DNA of 64,000 nt, taken from NCBI GenBank assembly GCA_028281865.1, contig JANQJB010000074.1, forward strand, positions 1 through 64,000. The letters are read 5' to 3'. The DNA comes from Marinagarivorans sp. (lineage in GTDB: Bacteria; Pseudomonadota; Gammaproteobacteria; Pseudomonadales; Cellvibrionaceae). The position numbers and the translations under genes were made by a program. Shown one piece after another: positions 47,547 to 56,521 of this stretch (position 1 is its first letter; each line of letters begins with the position of its first letter). Under the pieces are notes generated by a model that made no database searches, was not told where the DNA came from, and saw nothing but the letters and a program-made list of their open reading frames with translations.

Positions 47547-47759
47547 TTGCGAGTTCTCATATTAGAGCTGTGTTATTTTGTATTTATCTGGGTAATTGTG
47601 GGTATTGGGTAATTATGGGTAGTAGGATTTGTGCAAAAAATAACCACAATGTGCAGTTGCAAAGATGCAAATAATAGCATTGCTTGATTTACAAAAACAA
47701 TTGGAGTAAAGATGCGCTTGCGTAGTACAAACGCGGTATAAGGTTATGTAGGTTTTTAT

Positions 47760-48374
47760 ATGAACAATATTCAATTTAATAACAAGATTTTCTCTCCCAC
47801 TAAATGCATTTGTGTTGGGAGAAACTACACCGCACATATTGCCGAAATGGGCAGTGAAAAAACGGAGGACATCGTTTTCTTTTGCAAGCCAAATGCGGCA
47901 ATAAGCTCCAGATTAATTTCTGTGCATGACAGCGATGAGCTACATTTTGAAACGGAATTATGTTTTTTAATGGAAAATTCAAGGCCTATCGCAATGACAC
48001 TTGGTTTTGACCTAACAAAGCGTGAAATTCAACGAGAATTAAAAAAGAAAGGTCTGCCATGGGAGCGCAGCAAAGCGTTTAATGGTGCAGCTGTTATTGG
48101 CCCGTTCGTCGACGTGCCGGCGCAACTAGATACTCTGGAATTTACTTTACATGTAGATGGTAGCCTGCGTCAGCATGGACAATATGGCGCAATGCTCTTT
48201 AAGCCAGACGAAATATTCGCTGATTTAAATAAATTTATGAAAATTGAAGACGGAGATATAGTTATGACTGGCACACCCGCCGGGGTTGGTGGAGTCATCG
48301 CCGGAGCGAAATATCAGGTGCGTTTATTTGACAGTGGTAGGACCTATCTCAGCCACGAATGGATTGCACAGTAG
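47760..48374 (+). CDS. Fumarylacetoacetate hydrolase family protein
   Basis: 204 residues, the length of small YcgM-type acylpyruvases. CVGRNYTAHIAEMG opens the fold; the metal site includes the acidic pair in HFETELCFL (E64, E66). GFDLTKREIQRELKKKGLPWERSKAFNGAAVIGPFV and MTGTPAGVGGV are typical of the family. It hydrolyses or decarboxylates beta-diketo acids in the cytoplasm; the substrate is unknown. It is convergent with the PhyH gene. Confidence 0.88.
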   Translation: MNNIQFNNKIFSPTKCICVGRNYTAHIAEMGSEKTEDIVFFCKPNAAISSRLISVHDSDELHFETELCFLMENSRPIAMTLGFDLTKREIQRELKKKGLPWERSKAFNGAAVIGPFVDVPAQLDTLEFTLHVDGSLRQHGQYGAMLFKPDEIFADLNKFMKIEDGDIVMTGTPAGVGGVIAGAKYQVRLFDSGRTYLSHEWIAQ

Positions 48375-48414
48375 CAAATTAAACAGCAAATTCAATACCT
48401 TTTAATGTACTCGA

Positions 48415-49224
48415 TTATGAAAAGGACTTTGTTATCGTGTATTCTCGATCGTCATCGTTTATTGGTGGAGTGGAATAGTTATGCAGAAGCCGCTGCAGAC
48501 GCGGTGACAAGGAATTCATTTTGTCCTCTCCCAACATTTCGGTAAAGCGATAATAAGGTTTCATAAACCAAGGGCCATATAAGCTAAACAGACCCCAGCG
48601 GTCGTTTGGTGTGCTTGGAGAGCCTCGGTGCCAAATGCCTGAGTCGTAAATGACGATGGTTCCCGCTTTTCCGGTCACTGTTTTATGCGGATAGTCAGCA
48701 TGTCGCTCCGGTCGGTCATAACGCAGATGACTTTTGGGCACATACATTGTTGGCGCATTATGCGCGGTAAAATCGTCGAACATTATAATGACGATAAAGC
48801 TCAATCCCGCTTGCATGCGCTTACCGCCGAGGTAGCGTGAATCCGTATGCCAGTTCATGCCGATACCGGTGTTGTCACTTGGAGGTAAATCTTTATAAGA
48901 TCTTCGGTTGATAATATTGGTATTGATTAATACAAAATCAGGATCTAATACTTTCCCAAGAATCTGTTCGACTGGCTCGTTATCAAGTAGATCAAAAAAC
49001 TTCTCGTTGTGCCTAAAGGGGCTGTTGATATAGGGGCAGTCGTGGTTGAACCCTCTGCCACTCGCGAGCCTTTCTGCGAAAAGTTTTTCGGAAAGTTGCT
49101 TATAACTATGGCATTGCTCATATGTGTAATAGTCTGGAATTATCGTTATTCCATCTTGTTGTAATTCCGTTGCGTTTGATTGATAAAAGTCAGTTGCTGT
49201 TTCATTACCAAGAGCGTTTGCCAT
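48415..49224 (-). CDS. Phytanoyl-CoA dioxygenase (PhyH) family protein
   Basis: 269 residues. Fe(II)/2-oxoglutarate oxygenase of the PhyH family: HTD (H126, D128) and the distal His in GIWHRGSP (H199) form the iron triad, and R209 in NDRWGLF would bind 2-oxoglutarate. It hydroxylates a small molecule or glycan. It lies 34 bp after the maf gene on the same strand, so it is likely cotranscribed; a role in flagellin glycan modification is inferred, not shown. Confidence 0.82.
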   Translation of the reverse strand: MANALGNETATDFYQSNATELQQDGITIIPDYYTYEQCHSYKQLSEKLFAERLASGRGFNHDCPYINSPFRHNEKFFDLLDNEPVEQILGKVLDPDFVLINTNIINRRSYKDLPPSDNTGIGMNWHTDSRYLGGKRMQAGLSFIVIIMFDDFTAHNAPTMYVPKSHLRYDRPERHADYPHKTVTGKAGTIVIYDSGIWHRGSPSTPNDRWGLFSLYGPWFMKPYYRFTEMLGEDKMNSLSPRLQRLLHNYSTPPINDDDREYTITKSFS

Positions 49225-49258
49225 AATATTTCCGCATTCTCTATTTTTTTAACAATGA

Positions 49259-51349
49259 TTAGTCGTCGAGTTTATGCACAACTTTGTCGACAGAATCGTC
49301 CAATTTAAATGGAGTTTCCTGCATAAATTTATAGGCTTTTTCAACAAATGTCATATAAGCTTTTCTACCTTTTTTATAAAGCATATCAAAATCTTTTTTA
49401 TCTTTTTGGTATGCGCAAGCGCGCATTATTAGCGTGAAGTAACCGTTAAGACTGCCCCTTAGCAGCATTAAGGTAGTGGGGTGATCGGCTTTTAGTTGTT
49501 TTACCTTAACAAATATTTCATTTATTCGGGCGTGTAGTTCGTCTATATCATGTACTTTCTTCGGTAATGCCAAGTCTTTGCGAAAATCGAAAAAGGGTTT
49601 TAGGTAGCGATTGTAGAAGGGCTGACCGATATCAAAGTCAATGGCAGAAACAATAAAGTTACGGCGTTTTATAGCTTCGATAACGGTATCTTTATCATCT
49701 CTTTCGCGTGGGATTTTTAAGTCCTCAGGACGCACAGAGGTAGTGCCGTCAATAAGAGCACCGTTATTGGGGTTATAGACAGTAATATCACCTACTGTAG
49801 CGCGTACTTGGCGCATGAGAATTTCTAAATTGATTTTCGAACTATGCAAAATCGTATTGGTGTAAACTTCTCCGCCAAAATTTCCCTGAATCAAATAGTC
49901 TGTGTCTTTTTTCTCAAACGGTGTTAATCCCTTATCGCCAGCTTTCTTGGCTAGATCAGAATAGATACTTATGTCTGAATGATGCTTACCGTCAAGCTGC
50001 TTGCCCAAATCGACACCGAGTAAATAAATTTCCTTGAACCCCATCGCAGTTGCATATGAGAAGCCAGCGTTGGTCACAGTAGGGTTGCAGAGCGTAAGCC
50101 CCTGAATGATTCCGCCGAAGACATCGACGATCATATGTTCACCCAAGTCGTTAGGTTTTCGAGCCATTACGACATCGCCAAACATTTCCGTCATTTTGGG
50201 TGGAGCAGTATTAAGCGTAAGCAAGGTCACGTTTTTTCTGAACTCATCGCTAGTACCGCGCTGGACCCATTCAATGGTATGAAGAACGCGCTCCATTTCA
50301 ATGTGGAAGTCTGGTGTAACGCCTATCTTAGCCATTGAGCCAAGTGCAGTACCACAAGTAAAAATAACGGCATTTTTGTGATGTTTTTTTATAAACTCGA
50401 TATGCTGATCAAGTGAGGGGCCATTGCCAACGATAAACGCGGGCGGTAGATTCTTATCTCTGAAGTCGTGGCTAAATACTTTGATTTTATTTTTTAGGTT
50501 TGTCGCCGTATGCGCTAAGCTGATTTGCTCGTCATCAAAATATCCTGTTCCGGTCGCATTTAAATGAAATTCTTTGCGATACAGTTCAATAAACTCTTCC
50601 TCTTTTCTACTATTAAAATGGCGAAATATGTGGGTATAAATCATGTTATGTAAGCCTATGCGGTCACATAAATATTTCATATCAGCCATTGCATCGCGAG
50701 CTTCAGCGCCAATAAACATTTTTAGCATTTTTCCACGTTGGCAGAACTCTTTAACAATAGGTTCCCAATCAATGGTATGTAAGCTCGCGTAGAAGGAGTC
50801 TTGATGTGGATCAAAAATAAATAAGTTGATAATTTTGTGGTTTTTTACCAGCTTTTCAAGATGGTAACCCAGGCCACAGCCTGTGACCAATAAAAAACCA
50901 ATGGGCCCATCGACGTCTGCTTTCACATTTTGAGTATACGGCTCGTATTCGTCGATTAATTCGTTAATTAATGGAATGTGAAAATGTGCGGGATTGGGAG
51001 ACGGTGACTTCGCAAACGTGATCATGGATACGCTTGGTTTTTCGCAAAAATCATTATACTGCTTTTCTGTAAATTGATACGGGTCAGAAGGGTAAACCGG
51101 CTTTTGTTTGAGTTGAAAGTTGACCAGCTCGAGATAGCCTTCCTCCGAATAACTTAATCGCAATTCCTTTGGCTCATAGTCTTTATAGGTTTCGTAAATC
51201 TCAGGTGATACGGTTTTAAACACCTCAAGATTGTGGTTGAACATGATTTCAAGCTGGATCTGTATGCGCTGCATTTCCGCTTTACGCAATACTTGATTCA
51301 CTGTGTCAATCTGCGGGCTAGAGGTGTGTTCATTAGCTTGAGTTGTCAT
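49259..51349 (-). CDS. Maf-type flagellin glycosyltransferase (motility-associated factor)
   Basis: 696 residues. The central MptE-like/DUF115 domain (about 270-480) is marked by FIVGNGPSLDQH, CGTALGSMAKIGVTPDFHIEMER and GFSYATAMGFKEIYLLGVDLG. Maf proteins attach nonulosonic acids such as pseudaminic acid to flagellin (family knowledge). The N-terminal half contains a Rossmann-like segment (GFLLVTGCGLGYHLEKLV). AGGAAT ribosome site. It points away from fliS and sits where flagellin genes usually lie. Confidence 0.88.
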   Translation of the reverse strand: MTTQANEHTSSPQIDTVNQVLRKAEMQRIQIQLEIMFNHNLEVFKTVSPEIYETYKDYEPKELRLSYSEEGYLELVNFQLKQKPVYPSDPYQFTEKQYNDFCEKPSVSMITFAKSPSPNPAHFHIPLINELIDEYEPYTQNVKADVDGPIGFLLVTGCGLGYHLEKLVKNHKIINLFIFDPHQDSFYASLHTIDWEPIVKEFCQRGKMLKMFIGAEARDAMADMKYLCDRIGLHNMIYTHIFRHFNSRKEEEFIELYRKEFHLNATGTGYFDDEQISLAHTATNLKNKIKVFSHDFRDKNLPPAFIVGNGPSLDQHIEFIKKHHKNAVIFTCGTALGSMAKIGVTPDFHIEMERVLHTIEWVQRGTSDEFRKNVTLLTLNTAPPKMTEMFGDVVMARKPNDLGEHMIVDVFGGIIQGLTLCNPTVTNAGFSYATAMGFKEIYLLGVDLGKQLDGKHHSDISIYSDLAKKAGDKGLTPFEKKDTDYLIQGNFGGEVYTNTILHSSKINLEILMRQVRATVGDITVYNPNNGALIDGTTSVRPEDLKIPRERDDKDTVIEAIKRRNFIVSAIDFDIGQPFYNRYLKPFFDFRKDLALPKKVHDIDELHARINEIFVKVKQLKADHPTTLMLLRGSLNGYFTLIMRACAYQKDKKDFDMLYKKGRKAYMTFVEKAYKFMQETPFKLDDSVDKVVHKLDD

Positions 51350-51863
51350 ATTCCTATCCAGAATTTAGCTACAATTTGTGTTATTAACCTGGCAATAAAA
51401 TGGGTCGCCCTATCGATGTTATTGCGAGCTCCTGAAATACGAGCAAAAATCTGTGAATTTTCTTGTATTTCGGTAGCTTGCATTGCCATTTCGGCAATGG
51501 CGGTGTATCCGTAGACCGCTTATTAACCTTGCGATAATTATTGCTGGCTAATTAATGGTTTTGGCGATTGCATTAACACGCCTATAAATTGACGCGAACG
51601 CACGAACGTCGCTTCACTCAACAAAGATAGCAGAAAATATGCCGAAACTTTGTCGTTAAAATGATAGCGCCTCTATCAGGCTTATCGACCGGGCATTACA
51701 AAACTTAATACTTACTGGCAGCGCTATTACTAAATTGAATTAAAACGTGTTTTTTTGAATGTATAAGTGCTAGCGCTCTCTCAAATAATATGTGAGAGAT
51801 TACGAGTAACCCACTAAAGTTTTTTGCGAGAAAGTCGATGTAATGGATAGAAAAGAGAAAAAT
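51350..51863. other. Intergenic between maf and fliS
   Basis: 514 bp. A 7-bp perfect hairpin CATTGCC/GGCAATG lies at 51481-51499. Positions 51815-51841 hold a sigma-28-like element. No flagellin, flaG or fliD gene and no remnant of one was seen. Confidence 0.5.
51815..51841 (+). promoter_or_regulatory. Possible sigma-28 (FliA) promoter of the first fliS
   Basis: TAAAGTTT at 51815-51822 is a perfect -35 element, followed by 11 bp and GTCGATGT, a partial match to GCCGATAA. RNA would begin near 51848, which is downstream of the first possible ATG (51843) and supports the start at 51864. Confidence 0.4.
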
Positions 51864-52259
51864 ATGTCGGAGAATGAATTTGTGAATACCCAAGCAGCGC
51901 TTAAGTCTTACGCTAAGGTCCAGTATCGTGCCAACGTTGAAGTCGCATCTCCCCATCGCTTGGTAGCGATGTTATATGAGGGAGCCATCGAAAGAATTAT
52001 TCAAGCAAAGGGCGCGATGGAACATGGGGATATCGAACTGAAAGGGAACAAAATAAACAGCGCCGTGAGTATTGTTGGTGGGCTCAGAGAGAGCTTAAAT
52101 ACTGATGACGGAGGGGAGCTAGCATTCAACCTTGATAACCTGTACATCTATATCCAGCGTCTACTCTCAAACGCCCATATTAAGAATGACCGCTCTAAAC
52201 TCGACGAAGCTCAGACTTTATTGGAAGATCTAAAATCAGCGTGGAAAGAAATTGGATAG
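51864..52259 (+). CDS. fliS: Flagellin chaperone FliS
   Basis: 131 residues from ATG 51864 (AAGAGA upstream); an ATG at 51843 would add seven residues. Typical FliS helical bundle: AALKSYAKVQYRANVEVASPHRLVAMLYEGAIERI near the start and LYIYIQRLLSNAHIKND in the middle. It holds flagellin unfolded until export through FlhA. It ends at a strong terminator. Confidence 0.92.
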   Translation: MSENEFVNTQAALKSYAKVQYRANVEVASPHRLVAMLYEGAIERIIQAKGAMEHGDIELKGNKINSAVSIVGGLRESLNTDDGGELAFNLDNLYIYIQRLLSNAHIKNDRSKLDEAQTLLEDLKSAWKEIG

Positions 52260-52297
52260 TTTTTAGAAACTACTCCTTACAGGAAACCATTTTTTGC

Positions 52298-52332
52298 AAA
52301 AAGCCCTGGTCATACTACCGGGGCTTTTTTTT
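52298..52332 (+). terminator. Rho-independent terminator between the two fliS genes
   Basis: AGCCCTGGT and ACCGGGGCT (52302-52310 and 52317-52325) pair over nine positions with one T-G, followed by eight T. It separates the two fliS genes into different transcripts. Confidence 0.85.
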
Positions 52333-52351
52333 GGCATATCAGAAGTCTGCT

Positions 52352-52366
52352 GTATCAGCTTGATAC
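52352..52366. repeat. Perfect short dyad abutting the second fliS promoter
   Basis: GTATCA (52352-52357) and TGATAC (52361-52366) with a 3-nt centre, directly before the -24 element. Confidence 0.5.
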
Positions 52367-52383
52367 TTGGCATTATCTTCGCA
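52367..52383 (+). promoter_or_regulatory. Sigma-54 promoter of the second fliS
   Basis: TTGGCATTATCTTCGCA: GG at 52369-52370 and GC at 52381-52382, 10-bp spacing; TGGCAT and TCGCA each differ by one base from consensus. About 73 bp before the gene. Confidence 0.55.
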
Positions 52384-52455
52384 TCGTTGCTAAGCGAATA
52401 GCTAATTCCGGCAGTAGCTTGCCGGTTGAACTCAACCTGTATCAGGAGAAATAGA

Positions 52456-52830
52456 ATGGCCTTGGCACACACAAAAGCTGCTTCCGTAATGGAAGAAAAT
52501 ATTGAAAACATCAGCTCACATCAAGTTATATCGCTTCTTATGGACGGTGCGCTAGAGCGCACGAATCAGGCAGTCATGGCGTTCCACGCGAATGACGAGG
52601 CAGAATTGCTGGTGTTGCTTGAAAAACTTGTAGCCATCGTTAACGGTTTGCGCAATAGCCTCAATATGGAAGCCGGGGGTGATGTAGCGGAGAATCTGAA
52701 CGATCTCTATCTCTACATTTTTGACCGACTGACGACCGCTGTAGGTAATGATTTACTTGAAGCACTTGACGAGACTAAGCGAATCATTAATGAAGTCAAG
52801 CATGGTTGGGATTCGATACAGGCTAAATAG
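52456..52830 (+). CDS. Second, divergent FliS-like chaperone
   Basis: 124 residues from ATG 52456 with a strong AGGAG site. The FliS pattern is kept (HQVISLLMDGALERTNQAVMAF, then GGDVAENLNDLYLYIFDRLTTA) but the N-terminus lacks the Tyr-rich YxxVQ segment of the first FliS. It may serve a different flagellin or a different stage. It is followed by the FliT-like gene. Confidence 0.85.
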   Translation: MALAHTKAASVMEENIENISSHQVISLLMDGALERTNQAVMAFHANDEAELLVLLEKLVAIVNGLRNSLNMEAGGDVAENLNDLYLYIFDRLTTAVGNDLLEALDETKRIINEVKHGWDSIQAK

Positions 52831-52973
52831 TCGAGAATATTAGAGTTTCAATCTCGATATACAACTTGTGCTAAGATTAACTGCAAATTTATCGACAAAG
52901 GTATGTTGACCATCTAAAGAATTTCGTCCTCTAGCCGTTAAACTGGGTAATGAGCAAATGTGCGGAGTTACCC

Positions 52974-53237
52974 ATGACATCAGTAGTTACAGCAGCTTTG
53001 GTTGGAGTGAAGAGAAAAAAGAAAGCCATGGAAAAAGCTTTTTTGGCTGCAGACTGGGATGAAGTAAAAAAGTTAGATGGAGAGTTGATCAAACAACTCG
53101 ACGCTGCCTTTGATGAGCCATCTCGTGATAATCGCGCTTTGGTAGAGGAATTAGAAAGTGTTTTGGGTTTGTATGGGCGGCTTGTTTCGTCGCTTCCTGA
53201 TAGCACTGTTTGCGAATGGTTAAAAAATAAAATTTAA
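52974..53237 (+). CDS. fliT: FliT-like flagellar chaperone
   Basis: 87 residues from ATG 52974, chosen because CGGAG lies six bases upstream; an earlier ATG at 52950 has no ribosome site. A small helical protein (KKKAMEKAFLAADWDEVKKLDGELIKQLDAAF) at the place where Pseudomonas carries its fliT-like gene between fliS and fleQ. FliT proteins hold the cap protein FliD; identity is from position and shape, as sequence is weakly conserved. Confidence 0.7.
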   Translation: MTSVVTAALVGVKRKKKAMEKAFLAADWDEVKKLDGELIKQLDAAFDEPSRDNRALVEELESVLGLYGRLVSSLPDSTVCEWLKNKI

Positions 53238-53273
53238 TAACGAATGGCTATGAGTTGTTGCTAGATTTATTTC

Positions 53274-53300
53274 AAAAGGCCCAAAAAAGGGCCTTTTTTA
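53274..53300 (+). terminator. Rho-independent terminator after the fliT-like gene
   Basis: AAAAGGCCC (53274-53282) and GGGCCTTTT (53289-53297) form a perfect 9-bp stem with a six-A loop, continuing into T. Confidence 0.85.
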
Positions 53301-53620
53301 TTTTACAAACATGTATTTCATACATGGAATAGAACCTTTCTACATAACCTCAAATATTTTATTTTCCTCTCAAAATATTGGCGTTTTTCAATTGTTTACC
53401 GCACATCGCCAGTAATTTGACTGCGCGCTGTCCATTGACTATTAATAAAAATGCGAACTTGGCGAGTGTGAAAAAGGTCAAATTCTTGCCGCTTGGTAAA
53501 GGTGGAGAAAACCGCTTTAAAAATAACTAGCCAAAAATAAAATTTAGTCATCACGCTTTACAGATAGAATTTCCATCGGATAAATAGCTGTTTAGTAGTA
53601 GAAAAAAGGGGCCTAACGGC
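53301..53620. other. fleQ upstream region
   Basis: 320 bp between the terminator and fleQ. No -24/-12 element is present, which fits a housekeeping promoter for the master regulator. A TTGACT lies near 53434 but has no good -10 at proper distance. Confidence 0.4.
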
Positions 53621-55066
53621 ATGCAACGCGACAAGCATATCCTAGTAATTGAGGACAGGCAGACCACGCGACGCGAATTAGTCGTAATACTAAACTTTTT
53701 GGGTGAAACGGTTGAGACACTAAGTTATTCCGACTGGCGAAATACTTATGAAGATCTCCCCGCTAAAGCCGAAGAGCTGAAACTGGTTATTTTTGCTGGA
53801 ACGGAAAGTTATTTGGATCTACATAGAGAGGTTAAGCTCGTTAAGGAGCGAATGCCCAATATTCCTGTCCTTACAGTTGGGCTAAATTGTGAAAGTGAAA
53901 TTGCCGGATGGGATCCTGCTCTGTCTCGTCGCGTAATAGCACAGCTCGAAATGCCTCCTAGCTACAACGGTTTTGTCGATGCTTTGCATCGCGCGCAACG
54001 ATTTCAAGAAGCCCACAACTTAGCTAATCAAAGTAAGGAAAAAAGGCCTGCGCATTTATTTCGTAGCTTGGTGGGAACAAGCCGCGAAATACAGTTGGTT
54101 CGGCAAATGATGAGTCAGGTTGCTGATAGCGACGTGACGGCTTTAATTATGGGGCAGTCGGGAACTGGAAAGGAGGTTGTCGCACGCAATTTACACTACC
54201 ATTCAGCAAGGCGAGATAAGCCTTTTGTTCCGGTGAATTGCGGTGCTATCCCTGCGGAGTTACTTGAGAGTGAATTATTTGGTCACGAAAAGGGTGCATT
54301 TACCGGTGCTTTAACCGCGCGCGCTGGGCGTTTCGAAATGGCCGAGGGCGGAACTCTCTTTCTCGATGAAATTGGCGATATGCCATTAAATATGCAGGTG
54401 AAAATTCTGCGTGTTTTGCAGGAGAAAACTTACGAGCGTGTCGGTGGAAATAAAACTTATACCACTGATGTACGTGTTATTGCGGCAACTCATCGAAATT
54501 TGGAAAGCATGATTGAAACTAATGAATTTCGTGAGGATTTGTATTATCGCCTTAACGTATTCCCAATTGATATGCCCTCGCTACGCGAGCGCGCCGAAGA
54601 CATACCGCTACTAATCAACGAATTGGTTGCTCGTCTGGAAAGTGAAAGTCGTGGATCAATTCGTTTTAATTCCGCGGCTATACTCTCTTTGTGTCGCCAC
54701 GATTGGCCAGGTAATGTGCGTGAGCTTGCTAACCTCGTTGAACGTATGGCTATTATGCATCCCTATGGTGTTATAGGTGTGCAAGATCTGCCCCCAAAAT
54801 ATCGCCACGTAGAAATTGAAGAAGACCTGCAGTTGATTGAAGAGGAAAAAAACGTAGCCTCTCCCGCAATAGTCACGATGAATCAAACTACATTACTTCC
54901 GGAAGAAGGTATCGATTTAAAGGAATATATCACCGGCCTTGAGCAAAGTTTGATTAAACAAGCCTTGGATGATAGCGGCGGTGTTGTTGCACGCGCGGCA
55001 GAGCGCTTAGCCATTCGCCGCACTACGCTCGTGGAAAAAATGCGTAAGTACGGTATGCAGCGATAG
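53621..55066 (+). CDS. fleQ: Flagellar master regulator FleQ
   Basis: 481 residues. The N-terminal receiver-like FleQ domain (1-125) lacks the usual phosphoacceptor Asp (LVIFAGTES at that strand). The AAA+ sigma-54 activator domain (about 150-375) has Walker A GQSGTGKE, the sigma-54 contact GAFTGA and Walker B FLDEIGD. The C-terminal Fis-type helix-turn-helix ([21 protein letters not shown]) binds DNA. In Pseudomonas it binds cyclic di-GMP and activates early flagellar genes. The first gene of its own transcript. Confidence 0.95.
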   Translation: MQRDKHILVIEDRQTTRRELVVILNFLGETVETLSYSDWRNTYEDLPAKAEELKLVIFAGTESYLDLHREVKLVKERMPNIPVLTVGLNCESEIAGWDPALSRRVIAQLEMPPSYNGFVDALHRAQRFQEAHNLANQSKEKRPAHLFRSLVGTSREIQLVRQMMSQVADSDVTALIMGQSGTGKEVVARNLHYHSARRDKPFVPVNCGAIPAELLESELFGHEKGAFTGALTARAGRFEMAEGGTLFLDEIGDMPLNMQVKILRVLQEKTYERVGGNKTYTTDVRVIAATHRNLESMIETNEFREDLYYRLNVFPIDMPSLRERAEDIPLLINELVARLESESRGSIRFNSAAILSLCRHDWPGNVRELANLVERMAIMHPYGVIGVQDLPPKYRHVEIEEDLQLIEEEKNVASPAIVTMNQTTLLPEEGIDLKEYITGLEQSLIKQALDDSGGVVARAAERLAIRRTTLVEKMRKYGMQR

Positions 55067-55216
55067 ACGATTGCTAGTTTTGTGACGACTGAAAAACCAG
55101 CTTTTTTCAACCAAGGTTTTAGCGCTGCTGTGCTGGTTATCTTATTCGGCATTATTCTGAGGTGCCTCAATTCGGTTTCATAGGAATCCTGTTGGACATA
55201 TCTAAGCCATACTAAT

Positions 55217-55233
55217 TTGGCACTCGCCTTGCA
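55217..55233 (+). promoter_or_regulatory. Consensus sigma-54 promoter of fleS-fleR
   Basis: TTGGCACTCGCCTTGCA matches TGGCAC-N5-TTGCA at every position (GG 55219-55220, GC 55231-55232). It is 50 bp before the chosen fleS start. The open frame beginning here is therefore promoter, not coding. Confidence 0.88.
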
Positions 55234-55282
55234 GAATATACGTCGTTACGAAAAACGACGAAAATTTGTCAGGAGTTACCGA

Positions 55283-56521
55283 ATGCCCAACACCGTTCCG
55301 GAAGAACTGTTTGATGCAGATGCTGATCGCGAAGACCTGCAGTCTGCCAATAGCGACAATGTCGATTCTAAATCGTTAGAGCAGGCATATGCTTTTTTCA
55401 ACGATGCGTCCTCCCAACTTCAAAATTCCTATCATTTCCTTGAAGATAAAGTTGCTCGCCTAACACGCGAACTCAGTGACATATCGGCGGAAAAGGAAGT
55501 TGAGCAAGAAAAAAATAATAATCTTAATTCCAGGCTACAGTCGCTACTGGAATTTATGCCGGGCGGCATTATTCTGATCGACGCTAAGGGCATTATTATT
55601 CAGAGTAATCCAGCGGCAAAAAAAATGCTGCAGCATGAACTGGATGGAGCGCTTTGGCGTGACCTTATTAATGAGTGTTTTGATCCACGCGATGACGATG
55701 GGTTTGAAGTGTCAACACGTGACGGCCGTAAGATTAGTATAGCGACGAGCTCGATGCAGGACGAAGGGCAAATTATCTTGCTGACTGATCAAACCGAAAC
55801 GCGTGCACTGCAGACAAAATTGAGTCGCTATGAAAAACTTTCGGCGATGGGAAAAATGGTATCGGCGTTAGCCCATCAAATTCGCACGCCATTATCTGCG
55901 GCGATGCTCTATGCGAACCACTTATCAAAGGACAGCTTAGCGAGCGACAAGCGCGAATATATTTCTGAAAAATTGTTTAGTCGTTTAAACCATATGGAAA
56001 AACAGGTGCGCGATATGCTGCTGTTTGTCCGTAACGAATTACCGTTAACGGATGAAATAAATTTGCTTGATTTAGAGCGAGGTATACGTGCGGCTATTGA
56101 GGTGATTCTGGGAAGTTCAGGTAGTTATTGCTTGTTTATAAACCCGCGCCCTAATACTCGCATAAAGTGCAATCGCGAAGCGTTAATCAGCGCGGTGTCA
56201 AATCTGGTTAATAACGCAATTCAGGCTAAGAAGTCATCCTCCAATATTGCCATTCGGTTTGAGCGGGTAAAAATAAATAGTCGAGCCCATTTGCGCATTG
56301 CAGTTGTCGACGATGGGCCTGGTATGACCCAAGAAAAACTGAATGCTGCAAAGGATTTGTTTTTCACGACCAAATCGCAAGGAACTGGACTCGGGCTTGC
56401 CGTTGTGCAATCGGTGGCGCGAGCGCATGGTGGCTATTTCACCTTACAGTCGAAAAAGGGGCGTGGAACATTGGCCAGCATTGTATTACCGATGATGATT
56501 ACCCCAGGAGAATCTGAATGA
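55283..56521 (+). CDS. fleS: Flagellar sensor kinase FleS
   Basis: 412 residues from ATG 55283 (AGGAG seven bases upstream). No membrane segment, so cytoplasmic. Helical N-terminus (about 35-95), PAS domain (about 100-185), HisKA with the phosphorylated His in SALAHQIRTPLSAAML, and ATPase domain with VSNLVNNAIQA, DDGPGM and GTGLGLAVV. It phosphorylates FleR. The frame is open further upstream to 55217 but that part is the promoter. It overlaps fleR by four bases. Confidence 0.94.
   Translation: MPNTVPEELFDADADREDLQSANSDNVDSKSLEQAYAFFNDASSQLQNSYHFLEDKVARLTRELSDISAEKEVEQEKNNNLNSRLQSLLEFMPGGIILIDAKGIIIQSNPAAKKMLQHELDGALWRDLINECFDPRDDDGFEVSTRDGRKISIATSSMQDEGQIILLTDQTETRALQTKLSRYEKLSAMGKMVSALAHQIRTPLSAAMLYANHLSKDSLASDKREYISEKLFSRLNHMEKQVRDMLLFVRNELPLTDEINLLDLERGIRAAIEVILGSSGSYCLFINPRPNTRIKCNREALISAVSNLVNNAIQAKKSSSNIAIRFERVKINSRAHLRIAVVDDGPGMTQEKLNAAKDLFFTTKSQGTGLGLAVVQSVARAHGGYFTLQSKKGRGTLASIVLPMMITPGESE

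Noticed and set aside
55217-55282. N-terminal extension of FleS
   Set aside because: The first bases of the extension are the perfect sigma-54 promoter; the ATG at 55283 has a strong ribosome site.
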